A stretch of DNA of 8,140 bases from Clostridiales bacterium (GCA_003525905.1 DQIA01000076.1:37076-45215), one strand, 5' to 3'; shown: positions 1 to 6,399, counted from the stretch's first letter. Numbers and translations are program-made. The notes: generated by a model not told the origin, from the letters alone.

Positions 1-20
1 ACACCCTGACGGTTTCCTTT

Positions 21-60
21 CACGCTTTTCTTCCCTCCGAAACTTTCGGCTGTGCAGGTT
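21..60. repeat. Left copy of a 40-bp inverted repeat
   Basis: Positions 21-60 match the reverse complement of 8101-8140 at 37 of 40 bases. The differences are at the 4th, 24th and 33rd positions. The match stops abruptly after position 60. Each copy contains a small hairpin (CCGAA, 3-nt loop, TTCGG); one of the three differences falls in that loop. Read outward (minus strand here) the element ends GGAGGGAAGAAAAG. It lies downstream of the nupQ stop and outside the nearby hairpin at 77-108. It could be a dispersed intergenic repeat, part of a structured leader of a neighbouring gene, or an inward-reading terminator (TTTTTT follows at 59-64). The sequence alone does not decide. Confidence 0.75.
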
Positions 61-76
61 TTTTGACAGTCTGGGA

Positions 77-108
77 TTCTCCTGCCCCCGAAAGCGGGAG
101 CAGGAGAA
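77..108 (-). terminator. Hairpin after nupQ, probable terminator without a U-tract
   Basis: A 14-bp stem (77-90 with 95-108) and a 4-nt loop sit 16 nt beyond the nupQ stop. In the minus-strand transcript every position pairs, one of them as a G-U wobble; the plus-strand transcript would carry an A-C mismatch instead. This favours function in the nupOPQ mRNA. The bases after the stem on the minus strand (TCCCAGACTG) are not U-rich, so it may be a 3'-end stabilising hairpin or a Rho-assisted end rather than a classical intrinsic terminator. Confidence 0.6.
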
Positions 109-124
109 CCGGTTTGAACAGAAC

Positions 125-1069
125 TCAGCGCTGGCCTTTATCGTAGGGGATGCCCTCAGCCTTCGGGGCTCTGGACTTCTTGGACGTGAAGGCCAGAACG
201 ATGAGGGAGACGAAGTAGGGCAGCATGTTGTAAACAACGCTGGGCATGTTGAGCTTGAGCAGGAAGTCAAAGCCGGAGTAGACATTGCCCAAAGCGCGGA
301 AGAAGCCGAACAGGATCGCAGCCAGTGCGATCTTCACCGGACTCCAGCCGCCGAAGATCATGACGGCGAGGGCCAGGAAGCCGAAGCCCGCGACGCCGTA
401 TTCAAACTTCCAGACACTGACGCCGGCCGTGATGAAAGCGATGCCGCCGAGGCCGCCGAGCACGCCGGAGATCATGACACCGGCATAACGCATCTTGTAG
501 ACGTTGATGCCGACGGAGTCCGCCGCCTGCGGATGCTCGCCGCAGGCACGCAGGCGCAGGCCGAAGCGCGTCTTATACAGCACAGCGAACGAGACGATCA
601 GTGCAATGACGGCAACCAGCATGAACCAGTTGAACTCGAATTTGCCGATGTTCAGGATGAAGAGCTTCTTCGGCTCGATGTAGGAGATATCGGAGGAAAC
701 GTCGTTGCCACCGGACATCGACGCGTTCATAGCCTTGACCGCGACAGTCGCAGCAGCCGTTGCCAGCAGGTTCATGGCCGTGCCGGTGATGGTCTGGTCC
801 GCGCGGAACGTGATCGAGGCAACGGCGAGCAGCAGCGAATACAGCAGGCCCGCCGCAGCGCTGGCGAGGATGACCGTCAGGACCATGACCGGTGCGCCGA
901 CGGAGACCGGCAGGAATTTCATGACAAGTGCGCCGCCGAGTGCGCCGATGACCATGATGCCCTCAAGGCCGATGTTGATGACGCCGGAACGCTCCGAGAA
1001 GCAGCCGCCCAGGGCGACGAGAAGCAGGACCGAGGCAAAAATGATCGTATACTGGATCAGCAGTGTCAT
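125..1069 (-). CDS. nupQ: Nucleoside ABC transporter permease, NupQ type
   Basis: This is the second membrane subunit of a nucleoside importer of the BPD_transp_2 family (the family of the ribose RbsC permease). It forms the transmembrane channel with the permease encoded just upstream. The 314 residues contain about eight to ten hydrophobic segments. Family hallmarks visible are ERSGVINIGLEGIM at 26-39, ADQTITGTAMN at 90-100, the cytoplasmic coupling region TRFGLRLRACGEHP at 167-180, and GVAGFGFLALAVMIFGG at 225-241. The C-terminal tail (about 297-314) is short and basic. The ATG overlaps the nupP stop by 4 nt (ATGA) and has a strong AAAGGAGGTG ribosome binding site inside the end of nupP, so translational coupling is likely. 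It is last in the nupOPQ operon and is followed by a hairpin. Purine versus pyrimidine preference cannot be read from the sequence. Confidence 0.93.
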   Translation of the reverse strand: MTLLIQYTIIFASVLLLVALGGCFSERSGVINIGLEGIMVIGALGGALVMKFLPVSVGAPVMVLTVILASAAAGLLYSLLLAVASITFRADQTITGTAMNLLATAAATVAVKAMNASMSGGNDVSSDISYIEPKKLFILNIGKFEFNWFMLVAVIALIVSFAVLYKTRFGLRLRACGEHPQAADSVGINVYKMRYAGVMISGVLGGLGGIAFITAGVSVWKFEYGVAGFGFLALAVMIFGGWSPVKIALAAILFGFFRALGNVYSGFDFLLKLNMPSVVYNMLPYFVSLIVLAFTSKKSRAPKAEGIPYDKGQR

Positions 1070-2211
1070 TTCTGCGCACCTCCTTTCTGTTCTTCCGCAA
1101 GCTTGGCGCGCGCGGCACGGCGCTCATCGCCCTTCCGCAGCGAGGCCTGCAGGCGCTCCTTCAGGAAGCCGCTGAACGCGCACAGGAAGATGATGAGGCT
1201 GGAGATCAGGCTGGAGATCTGCGGGGAATAGACCGTCAGGTCGACATTGCCGCCGCCGGTCGTGATATGCTGGATGAAGAACGAGGCGAGAATGGAGCCA
1301 AAGGGGCTCAGACCACCGAGGAAGGCAACGGCGATGCCGTTGAAGCCCATGCCCGGAACGGAGGAGATCGTCGTCTCCCAGTCCTCGATGCCGGTCAGAT
1401 AGTACAGGCCTGCGCCCATACCGGCAAGACCGCCCGCGATGACCATCGTGAGGATGACGTTGCGGTTTTCCTTCATGCCGCAGTACTTCGCAGCGTTAAA
1501 GTTGAAGCCGGTCGCCTTCAGCTCATAGCCGAACTTCGTCTTGTTCAGGATGACCCAAACGAGGACCGCCATGAGGATAGCAAGCGGGATGGCAATGGTC
1601 ACGGTCTTCTCGCCTGCAAACAGCTTGCTCAGGCCGAGGCTCGGGATGAGAGCCGAGGGGTTAGCCGCCGTCAGGGACTTCGTATAGGGGCTGTTCGGGT
1701 GCTTGACCGTTGTCAGGATCAGGTTCGTCAGATACAGGGCGATCCAGTTGAGCATGATGCCGGAGATGACAACGTTGACATTGCAGTAGGTACGCAGCGC
1801 ACCGGAAATGGCACCGAGGAACGCGCCGGCAGCAATAGCCAGCAGCAGGCACAGGTACCACGGCAGCTGCCAGGCGATCGCGGCATAAAGGCCGACGCAT
1901 GCGCCCGCGACATACTGACCGGCCGCGCCGATGTTGAACATGCCGACCTTATAGGCGAACAGGATGGACAGCGCACACATCAGCAGCGGCGCCGTGCGGA
2001 CGAGCGTCTGGCCGAAATACTTCATGCGCAGCTTGCCCGCCGGATAATGGAAGAAATTCTTCAGCAGGGCGGACATGGACTTCCATGCGCCCGCGGGGTT
2101 GATGATGAGCAGGACGACATAGCCGATGGCCACGCCAAGAATGATGCACAGCAGAGAGGTCAGAAGGGTCTGGAAGCTGTCGCTGCGCAGCAGAGACTTG
2201 CGCTTTTTCAT
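1066..2211 (-). CDS. nupP: Nucleoside ABC transporter permease, NupP type
   Basis: This is the first membrane subunit of the nucleoside importer, BPD_transp_2 family, 381 residues, a normal size for this longer member of the permease pair. Hydrophobic segments are seen at about 16-38, 70-86, 96-113, 117-138, 146-167, 203-222, 251-272, 288-313 and 333-350. Family signatures are FNIGAAGQYVAGA at 92-104, the cytoplasmic coupling stretch TKFGYELKATGFN at 225-237 and GFNGIAVAFLGG at 289-300. A highly charged tail follows the last membrane segment (about 351-381). The ATG at 2211 overlaps the nupO stop by 4 nt, and GGGAGGTG lies 8-15 nt upstream. The overlaps at both ends indicate one transcript and fixed stoichiometry with NupO and NupQ. 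Confidence 0.93.
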   Translation of the reverse strand: MKKRKSLLRSDSFQTLLTSLLCIILGVAIGYVVLLIINPAGAWKSMSALLKNFFHYPAGKLRMKYFGQTLVRTAPLLMCALSILFAYKVGMFNIGAAGQYVAGACVGLYAAIAWQLPWYLCLLLAIAAGAFLGAISGALRTYCNVNVVISGIMLNWIALYLTNLILTTVKHPNSPYTKSLTAANPSALIPSLGLSKLFAGEKTVTIAIPLAILMAVLVWVILNKTKFGYELKATGFNFNAAKYCGMKENRNVILTMVIAGGLAGMGAGLYYLTGIEDWETTISSVPGMGFNGIAVAFLGGLSPFGSILASFFIQHITTGGGNVDLTVYSPQISSLISSLIIFLCAFSGFLKERLQASLRKGDERRAARAKLAEEQKGGAQK

Positions 2212-3749
2212 GCCCCGTGCACCTCCCTCTTTGCACCGGCCATATAGAGGCCGAGCTCTTCAACAGTCGTTTTCTTCGGATCGAGCTCGCCGACGATCTC
2301 GCCCTCGTACATGACGAGGATGCGGTCGGAGAGGCTCATGACCTCGTCCAGCTCCAGCGAGACGAGGAGAACGGCTTTGTTCTTGTCGCGCTGAGCGACG
2401 ATCTGCCTGTGGATGTACTCAATGGCGCCGACGTCGAGGCCGCGGGTCGGCTGCACGGCGATGAGCAGCTGCGGGTCCTTATCGATCTCGCGGGCGATGA
2501 TCGCCTTCTGCTGGTTGCCGCCGGACATGGCGCGCGCCAGTGTGATGGGCCCCTGACCAGAGCGGACGTCGTACTGGTCGATGAGGTGCTCGGCATAGGT
2601 ACGGATGTTCTTGCGCTTCAGGAAGCCCGCACCGTTGACGAACTGCGGCTCAAAGTAGCGCTGCAGCACGAGGTTGTCCTCGAGCGTATAGTCCAGCACG
2701 AGGCCGTGCTTATGACGATCCTCCGGGATGTGGCTCATGCCGAGGATGGAACGCTTGCGGATCTGCATATTCGTGATATCCTGACCGCACAGCGTGACCG
2801 TGCCCTCTTTCACAGGTTCGAGGCCGGTCAGGCCGTAGACGAGCTCCGTCTGGCCGTTTCCGTCGATGCCGGCGATACAGACGATCTCGCCCTCGCGCAC
2901 GTTGAACGAGACCTGCTTGAGGGCGTTGTTGTGGTGGAGCTTCGAAGCAACCGTGAGGCCCTTGACCTCCAGGATGGGCTTGCCGGGCTTGGCAGGCTCC
3001 TTGTGGACGGCAAATTCCACATCGCGGCCGACCATCATGCGGGAAAGCTCTTCCTTCGTCGTGTTCTTGATGTCCACGGTGCCGATGTACTTGCCCTTGC
3101 GCAGGACAGTGCAGCGGTCCGCCACGGCCATGATCTCGTTGAGCTTGTGGGAGATGAAGAGGATGGACTTGCCTTCCTCTGCCAGGCCGCGCATGATGTC
3201 CATGAGCTCTTCGATCTCCTGCGGCGTCAAAACGGCAGTCGGCTCATCGAAGATCAGGATCTCATTGTCGCGGTAGAGCATCTTGAGGATCTCCGTGCGC
3301 TGCTGCATGCCGACGGTGATGTCCTCGATGAGAGCATCGGGGTCGACGTGCAGGCCATACTGCTCAGAGAGCTTCATGACCTTTTCCCGGGCCTGATCCT
3401 TCTGCAGGAAGCCCGCCTTGTTCGGCTCCACGCCGAGGATGATGTTTTCAAGCACCGTAAAGCACTCCACGAGCTTAAAGTGCTGATGCACCATGCCAAT
3501 GCCCAGTGCATTGGCATCGTTCGGATCATTGATCTTGACTTCCACGCCATCCTTCTTGATAATGCCCTCTTCCGCCTGATACAGGCCGAACAGGACGCTC
3601 ATCAGCGTGGACTTGCCTGCGCCGTTTTCGCCGAGGAGCGCATGGATCTCGCCATGGCGAAGCTGGAGCGTGATGTTGTCGTTTGCAATGATACCGGGGA
3701 ACCGCTTGGTGATATTCAGCATTTCGATTGCATACTGTTCGTTACCCAA
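2208..3749 (-). CDS. nupO: Nucleoside ABC transporter ATP-binding protein, NupO type
   Basis: This is the cytoplasmic ATPase that powers the NupPQ permeases. At 513 residues it has two fused ABC domains, as in RbsA/NupO proteins. Domain 1: Walker A GENGAGKST 40-48, Q-loop Q89, signature replaced by TVGMQQ 145-150, Walker B ILIFDEPT 164-171, switch His201. Domain 2: Walker A altered to GIDGNGQTE 294-302 (no Lys), signature intact MSGGNQQK 408-415, Walker B AVQPTRGLD 431-439 with Gln in place of the catalytic Glu, and no switch His (LVSLELDE). In the usual head-to-tail pairing this leaves one competent ATP site (domain 1 Walker motifs plus domain 2 signature), which is normal for the family. 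The start is TTG at 3749: GGGAGG lies 8 nt upstream, and the first in-frame ATG (3722) would remove family-conserved N-terminal sequence and has no comparable site. It is first in the operon, with a promoter at 3785-3813. Confidence 0.95.
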   Translation of the reverse strand: MGNEQYAIEMLNITKRFPGIIANDNITLQLRHGEIHALLGENGAGKSTLMSVLFGLYQAEEGIIKKDGVEVKINDPNDANALGIGMVHQHFKLVECFTVLENIILGVEPNKAGFLQKDQAREKVMKLSEQYGLHVDPDALIEDITVGMQQRTEILKMLYRDNEILIFDEPTAVLTPQEIEELMDIMRGLAEEGKSILFISHKLNEIMAVADRCTVLRKGKYIGTVDIKNTTKEELSRMMVGRDVEFAVHKEPAKPGKPILEVKGLTVASKLHHNNALKQVSFNVREGEIVCIAGIDGNGQTELVYGLTGLEPVKEGTVTLCGQDITNMQIRKRSILGMSHIPEDRHKHGLVLDYTLEDNLVLQRYFEPQFVNGAGFLKRKNIRTYAEHLIDQYDVRSGQGPITLARAMSGGNQQKAIIAREIDKDPQLLIAVQPTRGLDVGAIEYIHRQIVAQRDKNKAVLLVSLELDEVMSLSDRILVMYEGEIVGELDPKKTTVEELGLYMAGAKREVHGA

Positions 3750-3757
3750 ACCGATTG

Positions 3758-3763
3758 CCTCCC
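3758..3763 (-). promoter_or_regulatory. Ribosome binding site that fixes the TTG start of nupO
   Basis: On the minus strand GGGAGG lies 8 nt upstream of TTG at 3749. This is optimal spacing and supports the non-ATG start over the ATG nine codons further in. Confidence 0.85.
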
Positions 3764-3784
3764 TCTCTTATGGTTTCAGATTCT

Positions 3785-3813
3785 ATTATAATCAATTCCA
3801 TGTTTGATTTCAA
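3785..3813 (-). promoter_or_regulatory. Sigma-A-type promoter of nupOPQ
   Basis: On the minus strand the -35 box is TTGAAA (3813-3808) and the -10 box is a perfect TATAAT (3790-3785), with a 17-bp spacer. Transcription would begin near 3778, giving a leader of about 28 nt before the nupO TTG. That is too short for a riboswitch, so control is more likely by a DNA-binding regulator. Confidence 0.85.
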
Positions 3814-3816
3814 ACA
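3801..3816. promoter_or_regulatory. Palindrome over the -35 box, candidate operator
   Basis: TGTTTGA at 3801-3807 and TCAAACA at 3810-3816 form a perfect 7-2-7 inverted repeat that contains the whole -35 box of the nupOPQ promoter. A dimeric repressor bound here would block RNA polymerase. No regulator gene is in the window, and the site is not assigned to any known regulator. Confidence 0.55.
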
Positions 3817-3921
3817 CAAAAAGCTCCCGCAGCTAACTTTTTCATTTTTTTATGCATTTCAACCAAAAGTAGTATTTTATCCCTGGCGTAAGCATGTATT
3901 TTGCAGCATTTTGACGGATCG

Positions 3922-3946
3922 AAAAAGGACGGGTCAAAGCCCGTCC
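3922..3946 (-). terminator. Orphan minus-strand terminator, copy of the one at 4978-5006
   Basis: On the minus strand GGACGGG pairs with CCCGTCC (7 bp, loop CTTTGA), followed by five T. No minus-strand gene ends here; the nearest sequence upstream is the antisense strand of the kinase stub. It could shield the nupOPQ promoter from antisense read-through, or be a relic of a rearrangement. It is 23/25 identical to 4978-5002 in the same orientation. Confidence 0.7.
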
Positions 3947-4008
3947 CAGATATGTCGAACAATTTTTTACAGCCGTCCGCCGCTCAGCGCATGCTTCACC
4001 CTTTTCTT

Positions 4009-4134
4009 GAACAGCGCAGCATCGCGTTTGCCAACGCCGCCGCAGCGATCACGGTATCGCGGCGGGGCGCGCTGACCTCGATCCCGACGGAGGCCGAGGT
4101 CACGGCGCTGATATCCGGCACAGATAACGGCTGA
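4009..4134 (+). pseudogene. C-terminal remnant of a PfkB-family sugar kinase
   Basis: Only the last 40 or so residues are recognisable. The stretch RSIAFANAAAAITVSRRGAL followed by TSIPTEAEVTALI matches the usual C-terminal helix of ribokinase/fructokinase-like PfkB proteins (FANAAAA, then xxRRGA, then IPT and an acidic EV). The frame ends at TGA 4132-4134. PfkB kinases are about 300 residues, so most of the protein is missing, including the substrate-binding part and the catalytic GAGD motif. Reading upstream gives unrelated sequence and a terminator hairpin rather than kinase. The frame has no plausible start with a ribosome binding site. The stub ends 51 bases before the epimerase gene on the same strand, as expected of a former kinase-epimerase operon. 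Substrate cannot be told. Confidence 0.75.
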
Positions 4135-4185
4135 CCTGTCAAAAGTTCCTATCCCGAAGTCCGAAAATAAGAGGAGATCGCAACG

Positions 4186-4887
4186 ATGAACACGTCCAAG
4201 CTTTTACCCTCGCTGATGTGCGTTGACTTTACCCGTATGGCGCAGACGCTGGAGGTTTTTGAACAGTGCGGCATCGACGCCCTGCATGTCGATATCATGG
4301 ATGGAGAATTCGTGCCGAACTATGCGCTGGGCACGGATTTCTGCAGGCAGCTGCGCAAGCTGACGCCGATCCCGCTGGACATTCATCTGATGATCTCGCG
4401 GCCCGATACGAAGCTCTCATGCTTTGCGATCCAGCCGGGCGAGTATGTCTCGGTGCACTGGGAGAGCACGCCGCACATCCACCGCACGGTCGGTGCGATC
4501 GCCGCGCTGGGCGGAAAGCCGATGCTCGCGATCAATCCTGCGACGCCGTATGATGTGATCCGCTATCTGCTGCCCGATCTGGCAGGCGTGCTGGTCATGA
4601 CGGTCGATCCCGGCTTTGCCGGTCAGCAGCTCGTTCCGGCCATGCTGCAGAAGCTGCGCGATCTGCGCGCATTTCTGGACGAAAACGGCTACCCGGATCT
4701 GGAGATCGAGGTAGACGGAAACGTCAGCTTTGAAAATGCGGAGAAAATGCGGCAGGCCGGGGCGACGATGTTCGTCGGCGGCAGCTCCAGCGTCTTCTGG
4801 AAGGGCGCTTCTCTAAGCGAAAACATCCAGAGAATGTACGCCGTAATAGGAAAGCGCAATATTGCAGTTCTGCGGGCAGTAAAATAA
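4186..4887 (+). CDS. Ribulose-phosphate 3-epimerase family protein, AlsE-like
   Basis: This is a TIM-barrel ketose-phosphate 3-epimerase of 233 residues, a normal length. Rpe interconverts ribulose-5-phosphate and xylulose-5-phosphate; AlsE converts D-allulose-6-phosphate to fructose-6-phosphate. Metal and catalytic residues are present: His34 and Asp36 in ALHVDIMDGEFVPN (32-45), His67 in PLDIHLMI (63-70) and Asp177 in EIEVDGN (173-179). The N-terminal SLMC(V)D (9-14), MTVDPGFAGQ (138-147) and EIEVDG resemble E. coli AlsE more than Rpe, where MTVEPGFGGQ and VDGG are usual, so the 6-phosphate role is plausible but not settled. The ATG has GAGGAG 9 nt upstream. The gene opposes its neighbours, follows a kinase stub and has its own terminator. 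No promoter is obvious upstream, so expression is uncertain. Its link with the nucleoside genes is inferred only from position. Confidence 0.88.
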   Translation: MNTSKLLPSLMCVDFTRMAQTLEVFEQCGIDALHVDIMDGEFVPNYALGTDFCRQLRKLTPIPLDIHLMISRPDTKLSCFAIQPGEYVSVHWESTPHIHRTVGAIAALGGKPMLAINPATPYDVIRYLLPDLAGVLVMTVDPGFAGQQLVPAMLQKLRDLRAFLDENGYPDLEIEVDGNVSFENAEKMRQAGATMFVGGSSSVFWKGASLSENIQRMYAVIGKRNIAVLRAVK

Positions 4888-4904
4888 GATAAGCAAGAAA
4901 ATAG

Positions 4905-4938
4905 CCGGGCTGACTTTGTAATAGGTCGGCCCGGTTTT
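4905..4938 (+). terminator. Terminator of the epimerase gene
   Basis: It begins 17 nt after the TAA. CCGGGCTGAC (4905-4914) pairs with GTCGGCCCGG (4925-4934), including one U-G pair in the plus-strand RNA, and is followed by TTTT (4935-4938). Loop is 10 nt. Confidence 0.8.
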
Positions 4939-4977
4939 CGGCTGAGCAGCTTTCGTTGTCCGAACGCGTCGGCATAC

Positions 4978-5006
4978 AAAAAGGACGGGCCGAAGCCCGT
5001 CCTTTT
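4978..5006 (-). terminator. Strong terminator of the binding-protein gene
   Basis: On the minus strand GGACGGGC (5002-4995) and GCCCGTCC (4990-4983) enclose a C(UUCG)G tetraloop, extended by A4/U4 pairing and followed by further T. It starts about 20 nt after the lipoprotein stop. The A/T flanks make it usable in both directions, so it may back up the epimerase terminator. It is the perfect partner of the repeat at 3922-3946. Confidence 0.9.
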
Positions 5007-5024
5007 GCGGTTCCTTATGGGGAA

Positions 5025-6296
5025 TTAGCCCTTGATGTTGCCGAGGTAGTTCACAGCGATGTTGGAGACGGTCGGCTCGACAGTGGTGTCGTTGGAGACC
5101 TTCACCTTGCCGTTGAACATATCAGCGACGAGAGCGGTGTAATCCTCAACGGTGAACTTGCCGTCTGCCCACTGCGTGGTCTCGAGCGGGAGCTGGACAT
5201 AGTTCGCGGAAGGATCGTCAGCAGAGACGAGGCCCAGGGTCTCGATCTTGCCGGCGTAGTTGGCCCAGTTGCCATTGACAATGACATCGGTCAGGGTGTC
5301 GATGGTGGTGGGAGCAAGGCCCTTCATAGCGGAGGTAACAGTCATGCCTTCGCCGTAGCCGCCGTCGATGACAGCGGACTGGTCGGTGTCGACGCCGATG
5401 ACCTTGCCGTTGACCTTCTGAGCAGCCTCAGCAGCAGAGGTGAAGATGCCGCCGCCGCAAGCGAAGACCAGCTGAGTGCCGTTGGAATACCAGGTGTCCA
5501 TAACAGCGGTGATGTCGCCGTCGCCGTTGAACTGGCCGCCGTAGATGTAGTTGACCTCAACGCCCTCAACACCCTTGGCAGCAGCAGCGGCGTCAACGCC
5601 CTGCACGAAGCCGTAGCCGAAGCGGATAACAGCAGGAACAGCCATGCCGCCGAGGAAGCCAAGCTTGGTGTAGCCGAGGCAGACAGCAGCGTAACCGGCC
5701 ATGTAGCCGCTGAGCTCTTCCTGATAAACAGCGCAGTAAACGTTGCTCAGGTCGACGTAGTCAGCGAGGTTCCAGTTGTCGGGGTTGTAGTCGTAGGTCT
5801 CACCGGCGTTGGCAACAGCAGCCTCGAGCAGATCGCCCTTGGCGACGTCCAGCGCGATGAACTTCACATTGGGGTACTGCGGAGCGACCTCAACGATGGT
5901 GCCGCCGAAGGCATAGCCCGGCATCACGATGACGTTGTAGCCGTCAGCGATGGCCAGCTCGGTGGAAGCAACACGGCCGGCAGTGGAGTTGTCGGTGGGC
6001 TTGTAGTACTTGAAGTCATAGCCGTTGTCGCCGGCAAACTTCTGGCAAGCCTCATAGGTGGTCTGGTTGAAGGACTGGTCGGTGATGTCGCCGTAGTCGG
6101 TGATCATCGCGATCTTGACGTCGCCGTTGTTATCATCGGGCTCAGTCGCATCGCTGTTGTCCGTGCTCTCGTTGGTCTTGGACTCATCCGTAGGAGCAGT
6201 GGTGGGTGCATCGGTCTCGCTGTCGTTGTTGGCACAGGCCACGAACAGGCAGGAGATCATAGCAAGAACAAGGAGCATTGCTAAGAGTTTCTTCAT
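5025..6296 (-). CDS. nupN: BMP/PnrA-family nucleoside-binding lipoprotein
   Basis: This is the extracytoplasmic, membrane-anchored receptor that hands nucleosides to the NupOPQ importer. It has 423 residues from the ATG at 6296. The signal peptide (about 1-20) ends in FVAC, with Cys21 the likely lipidated residue; Cys16 is a less likely alternative. Residues 22-58 are a Thr/Ser/Asp/Asn-rich linker. The BMP domain runs from about 60 to the end: DQSFNQ 73-78 near the ligand pocket, EELSGYMAGYAA 193-204, FLGGMAVPAVIRFGYGF 214-230, FACGGGIF 278-285 and GVDTDQ 301-306. The upstream in-frame ATG at 6311 is rejected because it forms part of the GGAGG ribosome binding site. The gene follows cdd after about 100 bases, has its own likely promoter and a strong terminator, and so may be made in excess over the importer. 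The transporter genes lie across an opposing gene. The family also includes purine-specific receptors, so ligand range is open. Confidence 0.92.
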   Translation of the reverse strand: MKKLLAMLLVLAMISCLFVACANNDSETDAPTTAPTDESKTNESTDNSDATEPDDNNGDVKIAMITDYGDITDQSFNQTTYEACQKFAGDNGYDFKYYKPTDNSTAGRVASTELAIADGYNVIVMPGYAFGGTIVEVAPQYPNVKFIALDVAKGDLLEAAVANAGETYDYNPDNWNLADYVDLSNVYCAVYQEELSGYMAGYAAVCLGYTKLGFLGGMAVPAVIRFGYGFVQGVDAAAAAKGVEGVEVNYIYGGQFNGDGDITAVMDTWYSNGTQLVFACGGGIFTSAAEAAQKVNGKVIGVDTDQSAVIDGGYGEGMTVTSAMKGLAPTTIDTLTDVIVNGNWANYAGKIETLGLVSADDPSANYVQLPLETTQWADGKFTVEDYTALVADMFNGKVKVSNDTTVEPTVSNIAVNYLGNIKG

Positions 6297-6304
6297 TTTC
6301 TTAA

Positions 6305-6309
6305 CCTCC
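6305..6309 (-). promoter_or_regulatory. Ribosome binding site that decides the lipoprotein start
   Basis: GGAGG on the minus strand lies 8 nt upstream of the ATG at 6296. It overlaps the alternative ATG at 6311-6309, which has no purine-rich site of its own at suitable spacing. Confidence 0.85.
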
Positions 6310-6336
6310 ATTTATTTTGGCTCAAGGCCGTAAGCA

Positions 6337-6365
6337 ATTATTACACAAATTGGTACAAAAATCAA
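6337..6365 (-). promoter_or_regulatory. Probable promoter of the binding-protein gene
   Basis: On the minus strand TTGATT (6365-6360) and AATAAT (6342-6337) are separated by 17 bp; TAATAA with a 16-bp spacer is the alternative reading. It sits in the AT-rich gap after cdd and would give a leader of about 35 nt. The gene may thus be transcribed alone as well as by read-through from deoB-cdd, since no strong terminator separates them. Confidence 0.6.
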
Positions 6366-6399
6366 GACACTGCAAAATTTTTGTGAAAAGCGCCAAAAA

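Larger units (their letters stand above)
3750..4185. other. Gap between nupO and the epimerase gene
   Basis: No intact gene lies in these 436 bases. From left to right they hold the nupO leader and promoter, the palindrome at 3801-3816, an AT-rich stretch of about 100 bases (3817-3920) in which I see nothing clear, a minus-strand terminator hairpin (3922-3946), the sugar-kinase stub (about 4009-4134), and the ribosome binding site GAGGAG (4171-4176) of the epimerase. I find no convincing plus-strand promoter for the epimerase here. Confidence 0.7.

Noticed and set aside
1063..2247. 394-codon open frame on the plus strand opposite nupP
   Set aside because: Antisense of a permease with clear membrane segments; its translation is charged and Gln/Asp/Arg-rich with no domain.
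3750..3778. Riboswitch in the nupOPQ leader
   Set aside because: The predicted leader is only about 28 nt, too short for a purine or other known aptamer.
2217..3791. 524-codon open frame on the plus strand opposite nupO
   Set aside because: It is the antisense of a clear two-domain ABC ATPase; the translation has low-complexity Asp/Leu/Val/His-rich composition typical of a shadow frame in GC-rich sequence.
3901..4134. Complete 77-residue small gene starting at TTG 3901
   Set aside because: No ribosome binding site, the first part runs through a terminator hairpin, and only the end resembles a protein family, so a kinase remnant is the better reading.
4956..6284. 442-codon open frame on the plus strand opposite the lipoprotein gene
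   Set aside because: Antisense of the BMP protein; the Val/Gly/Asp-rich translation has no recognisable domain and no good ribosome binding site.
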